Shown: piece after piece, positions 1 through 6,465 of the stretch
How positions within the stretch are numbered: the first letter of the stretch is position 1
How the letters are laid out: each line of letters starts with the position of its first letter
NCBI GenBank assembly: GCA_038230275.1
Contig: JBBRNO010000152.1
Location: 1-15,724 of the forward strand
Direction: 5' to 3'
DNA length: 15,724 nt
Origin: JANXXV01 sp038230275
Lineage (GTDB): Bacteria; Acidobacteriota; Terriglobia; Bryobacterales; Bryobacteraceae
Position numbers and translations under genes: made by a program
Notes under the pieces: generated by a model
Database searches by the model: none
What the model was told of the DNA's origin: nothing
What the model saw: the letters and a program-made list of their open reading frames with translations, nothing else

Positions 1-1
1 A

Positions 2-397
2 CGGCAAAACAGGAACGCGTGCAAAGTGGCAACATGGCTGGCCGCGCATCCTGGCGTGGTGAAAGTGAACTTTCCTGCAGACTCGAAGCATCCCGATGCG
101 TCCTCCATCGCGCGCCTGTTTCCAAAGGATTTTTACGGCGCCATGATCAGCTTCGATTTGAAAGATGCCGGGCGCGCGGAAGTGTTCGCCTGGATGGAAA
201 AGCTGAAGATGATTGTGCGCGGCACCTCGCTTGGCGACGTGCATACCATGGCACTCTATCCGGCCATGTCGTCGCATCGCGATCTGGCTCCGAAACAGCG
301 GGAGCGCGTCGGCATTCGCGACAGTCTGATCCGCATCTCGGTCGGGATCGAAGCCGTGGAAGATATCATCGCCGATCTGAACCAGGCTTTTAACTAG
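2..397 (+). CDS. Cys/Met metabolism PLP-dependent enzyme, C-terminal part (5' end outside window)
   Basis: The reading frame is open from the window edge, so only the last 131 residues are visible. They match the C-terminal domain of the trans-sulfuration family (cystathionine gamma-synthase/lyase, methionine gamma-lyase, O-acetylhomoserine sulfhydrylase). Visible landmarks are an RQNRNA-type stretch, WLAAHPGV, GAMISFDL, IVRGTSLGDVHTMALYPA followed by SSH, and the terminal GIRDSLIRISVGIE segment that carries the substrate-carboxylate-binding Arg in this family. The PLP-binding Lys would lie upstream of the window. These enzymes are cytosolic and act on sulfur amino acids; which reaction this one performs cannot be told from the C-terminus. 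The gene ends inside the convergent histidine kinase gene (8-bp overlap, 390-397), with no room for a separate terminator. Confidence 0.9.
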   Translation, partial: RQNRNACKVATWLAAHPGVVKVNFPADSKHPDASSIARLFPKDFYGAMISFDLKDAGRAEVFAWMEKLKMIVRGTSLGDVHTMALYPAMSSHRDLAPKQRERVGIRDSLIRISVGIEAVEDIIADLNQAFN

Positions 398-1553
398 CGG
401 GTGCGACCGGCCCCGCCATGGATGGCGTGTGGTGCGTGGGCTCTTGGCCTTCCGCCGGAAGCGTGAAGCGGAAAGTGGCGCCTTTGCCCGGCGCCGATTC
501 CGCCCAAATCCGCCCGCCATGCGCTTCCACGATCCGTCTGCATATCGCCAGGCCGACCCCGGTTCCGGGATATTCCACCGCGGTGTGCAATCGTTTGAAT
601 GGCGCGAAGATGTTCGCCGCGTACTTTGGATCGAAACCGATGCCGTTATCTTGAACGGAGATGATCCATTCTTCCCCAGCCTGTTTCGCGGCCACATGAA
701 TTTTTGGGGACTGACCGGGATTTCGATACTTCAACGCATTGCCCACCAGATTCTGGAACAGCCGGACCATCTGTCCGCGATCGAGCTGCATCGTGGGCAA
801 AGGATCGTGGGTAACCGTCGCGCCGCTCTCTTCGATCGCTTGCGCCAACTGCGTGAGAGCGGCCTCAAGGTCTTCGTCAAGTGCAATGGAGGAGGGCCGT
901 CCGATTTCTGTCGCGGTGCGGGCGTACATTAACAAATCTTTCACCAGCGTACTCATCCGGTTGGATCCAGCGACAATCGTGTCGATGAACAAATCCGCGT
1001 CGGCATCCAGCTTGCCTTTGTATTTCTTCGCCAGCAGCTGCGCGTAAGTACCCATGGTGCGGAGCGGTTCCTGCAAATCGTGGCTGGCCACGTAAGCGAA
1101 CTGTTCAAGCGCGGCGTTGGATTCGGTAAGCGAGTCCTGCAACTGTTTGCGCGCCGTTTCGTCGCTCAAAATCTTTGTGAAGCCAAGTAACGTTCCAGCG
1201 TCGTCTCTTATCGCATTCATGAAACCGTTGGCGAACATCTCAGTTCCGTCTTTTCGCCGGTGCCAGCGGATGTCGGTGGCAAAACCGCTCTCTTCGGATT
1301 TCCGCATCTCGGCATCGCACACCTCTTGCGCGGCGTCCTCAGGAGTGAATATGATGCACGCGTTTTGTCCCACCCATTCCTGTTCGGAGTAACCGAGTAG
1401 GCATTCAACCCCGGCGTTCCATGTCAGGAGGATGCCCTGCGGATCCATGGTGAACATGGCATAGCCCCGCAGCTCCCTCACTTGAATTCTGTAGAGATCC
1501 GGGGAATCGAAGGAATTGAAACTCTTGGGTGACGTTTGCTTTTCCATATTCAC
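390..1553 (-). CDS. Soluble PAS-domain sensor histidine kinase
   Basis: A 387-residue protein. A PAS domain lies at about residues 25-135, with the typical WNAGVECLLGY and GTLLGFTKILSDET stretches, where the last resembles a PAC end. A HisKA dimerisation domain follows with the phospho-acceptor His158 in ASHDLQEPLR. The HATPase domain shows an N box (QNLVGNALKY, about 267-276), G1 box DNGIGF (302-307) and G2 box GTGVGLA (330-336). There is no transmembrane segment or signal peptide, so it should sense a cytoplasmic signal. The ASHDLQEPLR type is common among phytochrome-like and orphan kinases. No response regulator is adjacent. The start is GTG at 1553, with an ATG two codons later at 1547; neither has a clear Shine-Dalgarno sequence. 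It lies 13 bp downstream of the HNH gene on the same strand, so co-transcription is likely. The ligand is unknown. Confidence 0.93.
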   Translation of the reverse strand: MNMEKQTSPKSFNSFDSPDLYRIQVRELRGYAMFTMDPQGILLTWNAGVECLLGYSEQEWVGQNACIIFTPEDAAQEVCDAEMRKSEESGFATDIRWHRRKDGTEMFANGFMNAIRDDAGTLLGFTKILSDETARKQLQDSLTESNAALEQFAYVASHDLQEPLRTMGTYAQLLAKKYKGKLDADADLFIDTIVAGSNRMSTLVKDLLMYARTATEIGRPSSIALDEDLEAALTQLAQAIEESGATVTHDPLPTMQLDRGQMVRLFQNLVGNALKYRNPGQSPKIHVAAKQAGEEWIISVQDNGIGFDPKYAANIFAPFKRLHTAVEYPGTGVGLAICRRIVEAHGGRIWAESAPGKGATFRFTLPAEGQEPTHHTPSMAGPVAPAS

Positions 1554-1566
1554 GACGGGAGTGTTA

Positions 1567-2061
1567 TTAGTCTAACAGTAGTTTCGCGGATGGACCCCGT
1601 TTTAGGCGTTCCCGCAGCTCCGCGGTCACCGTTCGATGGCATAGCAAACACAGCGTACGGATATTTTCTAGATCGCATCCGCCGCCGCCTTCCACCACTG
1701 GTACGATGTGATCCGCATCCCACAGGCTTTTCCGCGTGATGCTGCGCAGTCCCCATTTCGCCAATGCGCGGGTGCGTCCGCTGCCGCGCTGGCGTTTGAT
1801 GTGAATCCATTCGGCCATCGTATCCACACGGCATTGCGCGCACACGCCGCGGTCGCGTTGAAAGGTGCGTTCCCGCAGATAGGACATATCGGTGCGCAGC
1901 CGCCATTGCTCTACGCACCATTCTGAGCAGAAGGTCTGGCGGCCCTTGGGAACTTCCAAGCTACACCAGCGGCACAGATTGCGGCCGTTCGCACCCTTCG
2001 GCAACGTCCGGCCGCGCGCCCATCCACCCTTCATGGCCCGTTCTGTCGCGCTCTCATCCAT
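1567..2061 (-). CDS. HNH endonuclease family protein with extra N-terminal Cys cluster
   Basis: A 164-residue protein. The C-terminal half has an HNH core: DADHIVPVVEGG (His118 as the putative catalytic base), LENIRTLC (Asn133), and paired CxxC motifs at C74/C77 and C138/C141 that would form the structural zinc site usual in this family, with H142 directly after. A second cluster, C30xxC33 and C45xxxC49, precedes it and could bind another zinc. HNH proteins cut or nick DNA, but many chromosomal stand-alone copies have no known role. No phage, restriction or intron context is visible. The ATG at 2061 is the chosen start; Met10 is an alternative. The start codon sits in a 16-bp tandem duplication (2059-2090). 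The gene is divergent from the his operon and upstream of the kinase gene. Confidence 0.85.
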   Translation of the reverse strand: MDESATERAMKGGWARGRTLPKGANGRNLCRWCSLEVPKGRQTFCSEWCVEQWRLRTDMSYLRERTFQRDRGVCAQCRVDTMAEWIHIKRQRGSGRTRALAKWGLRSITRKSLWDADHIVPVVEGGGGCDLENIRTLCLLCHRTVTAELRERLKRGPSAKLLLD

Positions 2062-2090
2062 GGCTGATCTTTAACATGGCTGATCTTTAA
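2059..2090. repeat. Perfect 16-bp tandem duplication at the HNH start codon
   Basis: CATGGCTGATCTTTAA occurs twice head to tail (2059-2074 and 2075-2090) without mismatch. On the minus strand each copy carries the same upstream context and an ATG. The copy at 2059-2061 is the HNH start. The copy at 2075-2077 opens a 7-codon reading frame (MLKISHG) whose stop overlaps HNH codons 2-3. The outer copy also reaches the predicted -35 region of the divergent his promoter. Confidence 0.95.
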
Positions 2091-2114
2091 TTTATCGCGC
2101 CTTGCTGTTATACT
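2086..2114 (+). promoter_or_regulatory. Predicted his operon promoter with extended -10
   Basis: TATACT at 2109-2114 differs from the sigma-70 -10 consensus at one base. It is preceded by TG at 2106-2107 with one intervening base, giving the extended TGnTATACT form. The hexamer 17 bp upstream, TTTAAT (2086-2091), is a weak -35, consistent with a promoter relying on the extended -10. Transcription would begin about 6-9 bases after the hexamer, at 2120-2123, immediately at the leader peptide start codon. This is inferred from motif match and position only. Confidence 0.6.
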
Positions 2115-2122
2115 GAAATTTC

Positions 2123-2179
2123 ATGCGAAAGCACGCCCAGCACCACCATCATCACCATCTGCATCGGGCCGTGCTCTAG
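2123..2179 (+). CDS. hisL: his operon leader peptide
   Basis: An 18-codon frame encoding MRKHAQHHHHHHLHRAVL. It has eight His codons: one at position 4, six in a row at 7-12, and one at 14. It lies directly upstream of hisI and ahead of a terminator hairpin, the arrangement of classical his leader peptides. Its function would be regulatory: the ribosome's speed over the His codons reports the charged tRNA-His level. No Shine-Dalgarno sequence precedes the ATG, and the predicted transcription start falls at or just before it, so initiation may be leaderless. The stop (2177-2179) lies right after attenuator segment 2, so a ribosome finishing the peptide would cover that segment. Confidence 0.92.
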   Translation: MRKHAQHHHHHHLHRAVL

Positions 2180-2236
2180 TCATTCTTCACAGCATTTGAG
2201 CAAATCGGGCCCGCAGAAGTTCTGGCGGGCTTTTTT
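2130..2236 (+). promoter_or_regulatory. Histidine attenuator: pause, antiterminator and terminator alternatives
   Basis: Four segments can be paired by eye. The 1:2 stem pairs AGCACG (2130-2135) with CGTGCT (2170-2175) and continues as CCC (2136-2138) with GGG (2166-2168) around a bulged C; it encloses the His codons. The 2:3 antiterminator pairs CGGGCC (2165-2170) with GGCCCG (2208-2213), plus TGCTC (2172-2176) with GAGCA (2198-2202). The 3:4 terminator pairs 2209-2214 with 2225-2230. Segments 2 and 3 are each shared, so 1:2 plus 3:4 excludes 2:3. A ribosome stalled early in the His run covers segment 1 and frees 2:3, giving read-through. A ribosome reaching the stop covers segment 2 and favours termination. 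Pairings were read from the sequence; folding energies were not computed. Confidence 0.88.
2209..2236 (+). terminator. Attenuator rho-independent terminator
   Basis: GCCCGC (2209-2214) pairs perfectly with GCGGGC (2225-2230). An inner AGAA/TTCT or CAGAA/TTCTG pairing can extend the helix with a bulge. Six Ts follow at 2231-2236. It ends 11 bases before the hisI start, so termination here would shut off the whole operon. Confidence 0.9.
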
Positions 2237-2247
2237 ATTGGACACAT

Positions 2248-2628
2248 ATGGATCTCGATTTCAAAAAGATGGACGGCCTGATTACCGCCGTCATTCAGGA
2301 CAACGCTTCCGGCCGCGTTCTGATGGTGGGCTTCATGAATGAAGAAGCGTTTCAAATGACCGTGGAGAGCGGCTATGCCACCTTCTACAGCCGTTCACGG
2401 AACAAGCTTTGGCTGAAGGGCGAATCGTCCGGGCACCGCCTGATCGTGAAGGATATCGCCACCGATTGCGACCAGGATGCGCTGCTGGTAAAGGTGGAAG
2501 CCGTTGGCCCCGGCGTATGCCACAACGGCTATGAGAGCTGCTTCTACCGCTCCTTGAAAGACGGCGTGTGGACCGAAACTGAGAAGCAGACATACGATCC
2601 GAAGGCCGTTTACGGGGGAAGCAAGTGA
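2248..2628 (+). CDS. hisI: Phosphoribosyl-AMP cyclohydrolase
   Basis: A 126-residue protein of the usual single-domain length. It opens the adenine ring of phosphoribosyl-AMP, the third step of histidine synthesis, in the cytosol. The metal-binding motif is complete: D73, C74, D75 and D77 in TDCDQDALL, then C91-H92 in GVCHNGYESCF, and C98. In this family the Asp cluster binds Mg and the three Cys bind Zn. VLMVGFMNEEA and FYSRSRNKLWLKGE are family signatures. There is no fused HisE domain. The ATG at 2248 follows the attenuator terminator by 11 bases with only a weak GGA upstream. It is the first structural gene of the operon and overlaps hisG by four bases (GTGA). Confidence 0.97.
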   Translation: MDLDFKKMDGLITAVIQDNASGRVLMVGFMNEEAFQMTVESGYATFYSRSRNKLWLKGESSGHRLIVKDIATDCDQDALLVKVEAVGPGVCHNGYESCFYRSLKDGVWTETEKQTYDPKAVYGGSK

Positions 2629-3494
2629 AGCTGAAGCTGGGTATTCCGAAAGGCAGTCTGGAAAACGCAACCATCGATTTGTTCCGGCGCGCGGGGTTCA
2701 ACATCACCACTAGCAGCCGCTCCTATTTTCCCTCCATCGACGATCCTGAAATCGAGTGCATGCTGATTCGCGCGCAGGAGATGGCACGTTATGTAGAGGA
2801 CGGAATTTTGGACGCAGGCCTCACCGGACTGGATTGGGTAGCCGAATCTGAAGCCGAAGTGGAGTCCGTCGTCGACCTGATCTACGCAAAGCAAAGCTTT
2901 GGTAAAGTGCGCTGGGTGCTGGCGGTTCCAGAATCTTCACCATTCAACAGCGTGAAGGATCTGGAAGGAAAAATCATCGCTACCGAACTGGTGGCCACCA
3001 CCAAACGCTACCTGGCGAGAAACGGGGTCACGGCAAAGGTGGAATTCAGCTGGGGCGCGACGGAAGTAAAGCCACCCGTACTCGCGGACGCCATTGTGGA
3101 AGTCACGGAAACGGGGTCGTCTCTACGCGCCAACAAGCTGCGCATCGTGGAAACAATTCTGGAATCGAACACTCAGCTGATCGCCAATAAGTCGTCGTAC
3201 AAAGACGATTGGAAGCGCCGGAAGTTGAGCGACATCAAACTGCTGTTGGAAGGCGCGATTGCGGCGCTGGGCAAGGTCGGTTTGATGCTGAACGTGCGCA
3301 AGGATAACCTGGCCGCGGTTCTGGGCGTGTTGCCGGCGTTGAAGAAGCCAACCATCTCCCACTTGAGCGACGACGAATGGCTGGCGGTAAATACCATTCT
3401 GGATGAGCTCACGGTGCGCAATATCATCCCGCGTTTGAAAGAAGCCGGCGCGCAAGGCATCGTTGAATACCCTTTGAACAAGATTGTGATGTAA
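2625..3494 (+). CDS. hisG: ATP phosphoribosyltransferase, long form
   Basis: 289 residues, the length of the long HisG that carries its own regulatory domain and needs no HisZ. It joins ATP and PRPP in the first, committed step. The PRPP-binding segment DAIVEVTETGSSLRANKL lies at 155-172. The N-terminal lobe shows GIPKGSL and DAGLTGLDWV. The C-terminal part from about 215 (LMLNVRKDNLAAVLGVLPAL, ending VEYPLNKIVM) fits the ACT-like domain that binds histidine in long HisG, so feedback inhibition is expected in addition to attenuation. The GTG start at 2625 overlaps the hisI stop and has GGGGGAA four bases upstream (2614-2620), which supports it. Confidence 0.97.
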   Translation: MKLKLGIPKGSLENATIDLFRRAGFNITTSSRSYFPSIDDPEIECMLIRAQEMARYVEDGILDAGLTGLDWVAESEAEVESVVDLIYAKQSFGKVRWVLAVPESSPFNSVKDLEGKIIATELVATTKRYLARNGVTAKVEFSWGATEVKPPVLADAIVEVTETGSSLRANKLRIVETILESNTQLIANKSSYKDDWKRRKLSDIKLLLEGAIAALGKVGLMLNVRKDNLAAVLGVLPALKKPTISHLSDDEWLAVNTILDELTVRNIIPRLKEAGAQGIVEYPLNKIVM

Positions 3495-3498
3495 GCCA

Positions 3499-4743
3499 AT
3501 GATCCGAATCCTAGAATCTAGTGAAGTAGGAAAGCTGCTGGCCAGAAAGGCCGCACGGTTTGCCGGGGCAGAAGAAACAGTGCGCCCAATTCTGGAGGGC
3601 GTGCGCAAGCGCGGCGACAAAGCATTGCTGGAGTACGCGCGCCAGTTTGATCGGTTCGATCGAAAGAGTGTGGCCGTGGGCGCCGGCGAATTGAAAGCCG
3701 CGGCAGAGAGTCTAAGCCCTGAGTTCCGCTCAGCCCTGAACATCGCGTCGAAGAATATCCGCGCGTTTGCGAAATTGCAAATGCCAAAGGCAAAGAGCAA
3801 GGTGATCGCGCCGGGGCTTCGCGTAGGGCAGATCGTCCGGCCGCTCGATACCGTGGCGGCCTACATTCCGTCGGGCCGATATCCGCTGCCGTCCACGCTG
3901 ATGATGACGGTGATTCCCGCGCAGGTCGCGGGCGTGCGGAACATCTGCGCCGCCTCCCCCCGTCCGGTGAACGAAGTGCTGGGTACAGCGTCGGTGCTCG
4001 GCGTATCGCAATTTTTCCTGATGGGCGGCGCGCAGGCCATTGCGGCGTTCGCCTTCGGAACGAAGACGGTGCCGCGCGCGGATCGCATCGTTGGACCCGG
4101 AAATATTTATGTGGCGGCAGCCAAGAAGTTGCTCGCCGGAGAGGTCGGCATCGACTTCGTGGCAGGTCCCACCGAGATCCTGATGATCGCCGACGATGGC
4201 AATCCCGCGTGGATCGCCGCCGACATGCTGGCGCAAGCAGAGCACGATACCGAGGCGTCCGCAATCTTGTTGACGCGTTCTAAACGTCTGGCGCAGGCCG
4301 TGGCTAAGCAGATCGAAAGACAATTGGAAACGCTGAGCACGGCGGATGTTGCCCGCAAGGCGATTGACCGGAATAGCGCCATCATTCTGGTGAAGTCCAG
4401 CCAGGAAGCCGTCGATCTTAGCAACCGGTTTGCACCGGAGCATCTCAGCATTCACGACGCCTCGCTGCTGCCGCTCATTCAACACGCGGGCAGTGTGTTC
4501 ATTGGGCCCACTAGTCCGGAAGCGGCGGGCGATTACGCGTCCGGTCCCAATCATGTTCTGCCCACTTCAGGTGCGGCCCGGGTGCGGGGCGGCCTGTCTG
4601 CCGCGGACTTCGTGAAGGTGATTTCCACGCAGGAGGTCAGTCCGGAAGCTCTGCGGAAACTGGCGCCCGCAGTCACCAGCCTGGCCCGTGCGGAGGGCTT
4701 GGAGGCGCACGCGCGTTCGGTGGAGGCTCGGCTCAATGGCTAA
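3499..4743 (+). CDS. hisD: Histidinol dehydrogenase
   Basis: 414 residues, near the family norm of about 430. It carries out the last two steps, the NAD-linked oxidation of histidinol to histidine through the aldehyde, in the cytosol. The catalytic pair E314-H315 is in FAPEHLSIHD. The zinc ligands expected from the E. coli enzyme can be placed at Q246 and H249 (AQAEHD), D345 (GDYASGPNH) and H404 near the C-terminus. AYIPSGRYPLPSTLMM and IVGPGNIYVAAAK are family signatures. The gene starts 4 bases after hisG without a clear Shine-Dalgarno sequence, suggesting coupling. Its last eight bases overlap the start of hisC. Confidence 0.97.
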   Translation: MIRILESSEVGKLLARKAARFAGAEETVRPILEGVRKRGDKALLEYARQFDRFDRKSVAVGAGELKAAAESLSPEFRSALNIASKNIRAFAKLQMPKAKSKVIAPGLRVGQIVRPLDTVAAYIPSGRYPLPSTLMMTVIPAQVAGVRNICAASPRPVNEVLGTASVLGVSQFFLMGGAQAIAAFAFGTKTVPRADRIVGPGNIYVAAAKKLLAGEVGIDFVAGPTEILMIADDGNPAWIAADMLAQAEHDTEASAILLTRSKRLAQAVAKQIERQLETLSTADVARKAIDRNSAIILVKSSQEAVDLSNRFAPEHLSIHDASLLPLIQHAGSVFIGPTSPEAAGDYASGPNHVLPTSGAARVRGGLSAADFVKVISTQEVSPEALRKLAPAVTSLARAEGLEAHARSVEARLNG

Positions 4744-5794
4744 GCGGCTACGGCCTCGCGAGGCGATTCTATCGATGGCTCCCTACTCACCGCCCAGTGC
4801 GGGGCGCGCGGACAAACTGCGTCTTGATTTCAACGAGAACACAATCGGCTGCTCACCGAAAGTCGCCGAGTTTCTGAGAACCCGGTTGGGTGAGAACCAA
4901 CTCGCCACCTATCCGGAATACAGTGACGCACGCCGCGAACTGGCGGCGCACTTCCGGGTCGACGACGAACAGATGTTGATCACGAACGGCACGGACGAGG
5001 CTATTCAGGTGCTAATCAACACCTACGTGGACGATGACGAGGAAGTCATCATTTTGCGGCCGTCTTACGCCATGTACCGGTTCTACACGGAAATCGCCGG
5101 CGCCAATATCCAGGAGGTCGATTACCGTGCCGGCACACTGCAGTTTCCGCTGGACGAATTGCTGGAAGCCATCACTTCTTCTACGCGAGCAGTGCTGATC
5201 TCCAATCCGAACAATCCTACCGGTGCGGCAGTGAGCATCGAGGGGATTGAGAAGATCCTGAAGAAAGCATCGAGTGCCGCTGTTTTGATTGACGAAGCCT
5301 ACTACGAATTCTGCGGCATCACCGCTATCCGGCACATTGCTGAGTTTCCGAATCTCTTTGTGAGCCGCACGTTTTCGAAGGTCTATGGAATGGCGGCAAT
5401 GCGCATCGGATGCCTGTTTTCCAATGCGAACAATATTCAATACCTGCGCAAATCGCAATCGCCGTATAGCGTCAATATGCTTGCGACTCTGGCGGCGCGC
5501 GCGGCAATTCAGGATCCCGCCTATATCGCGAAGTATGTGACGGAAGTTCTGGCAGCGCGGGAACTTGTCTATGTCGGTCTGGAAAAGCTGAACATCCCGT
5601 ATTTCGAAAGCCAGGGAAACTTCGTGTTGATGCAACTGGGGACGCGCGCGGCGGAAGTCCGGGATGGTATGCGAGAACGCGGCATGCTGGTGCGCGATAG
5701 AGGGCATGAGATTCCGGGAACCGTTCGCGTAACCATTGGCACGCGCGATCAGATGCGCGAATTTATCACCGCACTGGAACAGATCTGGTTATGA
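4736..5794 (+). CDS. hisC: Histidinol-phosphate aminotransferase
   Basis: 352 residues from the ATG at 4736. This start is preferred over an upstream in-frame GTG (4688) because GGAGG lies nine bases before it (4722-4726) and the extra 16 residues are Arg-rich read-through of hisD. It is a fold-type I PLP enzyme that converts imidazole-acetol phosphate to histidinol phosphate. Visible landmarks are LDFNENTIGCSP, LITNGTDEAI, SNPNNPTG (about 156-163), IDEAYYEF (185-192), the PLP Lys215 in SRTFSKVYGMAAMRIGC, and a C-terminal VRVTIGTRDQM carrying the substrate-phosphate-binding Arg. The stop overlaps the next gene by four bases (ATGA). Confidence 0.96.
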   Translation: MAKRLRPREAILSMAPYSPPSAGRADKLRLDFNENTIGCSPKVAEFLRTRLGENQLATYPEYSDARRELAAHFRVDDEQMLITNGTDEAIQVLINTYVDDDEEVIILRPSYAMYRFYTEIAGANIQEVDYRAGTLQFPLDELLEAITSSTRAVLISNPNNPTGAAVSIEGIEKILKKASSAAVLIDEAYYEFCGITAIRHIAEFPNLFVSRTFSKVYGMAAMRIGCLFSNANNIQYLRKSQSPYSVNMLATLAARAAIQDPAYIAKYVTEVLAARELVYVGLEKLNIPYFESQGNFVLMQLGTRAAEVRDGMRERGMLVRDRGHEIPGTVRVTIGTRDQMREFITALEQIWL

Positions 5795-6465
5795 CCAACG
5801 ACATTATCGTTTTCGACATGGACGGCGTGCTGGTGGATGTGACCGATTCTTATCGCGAAACCATCTGCCAGACCGTGAACCACTTCACCGGCCGCGAGAT
5901 CACCAAGGAATTGATTCAAGACTACAAGAATTCCGGCGGCTGGAACAACGATTGGGCGCTTTCGCAAAAGATCATCGCCGACCTCGGTAAGCCTCTTGAA
6001 TACGGTGTTGTGGTGGATTATTTTCAGTCCATCTTTTTCGGCACGGGAACGGATGGACTGATTCTGCGCGAGAAGTGGATTGCGCGCGATGGGTTGCTGG
6101 AAGCACTGAATCAGCGATTCGGTTTCGGAATATTCACCGGACGCCTGCGCTCGGAGGCAGCCGTCACGTTGCAACGCTTCGCGCGGCATTTGGAATTCGA
6201 GATGATCGTCGCCGACGACGATGTTGCAAATTCGAAACCTGCGCCCGACGGGTTGAACCTGGTGGCGGCAAAATTCCCAGGCCGGAAAATCTGGTACATC
6301 GGCGACACAGTGGATGATGCGCGCAGCGCCAAGAGCGCACAGGTTTCCTTTATCGGCATCGCCGGCCGCGAGAATCCCCGGCGCGAAGAAGTGGTCAAAC
6401 TGCTGCATCGGGAAAACGCCGTTGCCGTACTGGAAAGTATTAACGAACTAGAGACTGTCCTATGA
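5791..6465 (+). CDS. HAD-superfamily phosphatase, candidate histidinol-phosphate phosphatase
   Basis: 224 residues with the four HAD motifs: DMDGVLVD (nucleophile D9, acid D11), T116 in FTGR, K149 in NSKPAPDG, and GDTVDDA (D172, D176). A cap region of about 95 residues sits between motifs I and II, as in subfamily I, unlike the HisB N-terminal domain. It sits between hisC and hisB with four-base overlaps on both sides. That is the position of the otherwise missing step, histidinol phosphate to histidinol. No HisB-N, PHP-type HisJ or inositol-phosphatase-like HisN is in the window. The HAD call is sure; the substrate is inferred from context and could instead be a damaged or side-product phosphate. 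Confidence 0.9.
   Translation: MTNDIIVFDMDGVLVDVTDSYRETICQTVNHFTGREITKELIQDYKNSGGWNNDWALSQKIIADLGKPLEYGVVVDYFQSIFFGTGTDGLILREKWIARDGLLEALNQRFGFGIFTGRLRSEAAVTLQRFARHLEFEMIVADDDVANSKPAPDGLNLVAAKFPGRKIWYIGDTVDDARSAKSAQVSFIGIAGRENPRREEVVKLLHRENAVAVLESINELETVL

Noticed and set aside
2141..2158. Six consecutive His codons near a CATATG hisI start, resembling a cloning-vector His tag
   Set aside because: The bases around it are not vector-like (no T7 promoter, lac operator, or protease-site linker), and the run is embedded in a matching attenuator in front of his genes.
2194..2205. ATTTG-AG-CAAAT inverted repeat in the leader
   Set aside because: A two-base loop and A/T-rich stem make it weak; part of it is better explained as the GAGCA arm of the antiterminator.
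3518..4554. Long antisense frames over hisD
   Set aside because: Low-complexity Arg/Pro-rich translations from GC-rich antisense; hisD with all catalytic residues occupies the other strand.
4688..4735. Longer hisC start at GTG 4688
   Set aside because: The extra residues are Arg-rich read-through of the hisD frame; ATG 4736 has GGAGG at nine bases and matches the family N-terminus.
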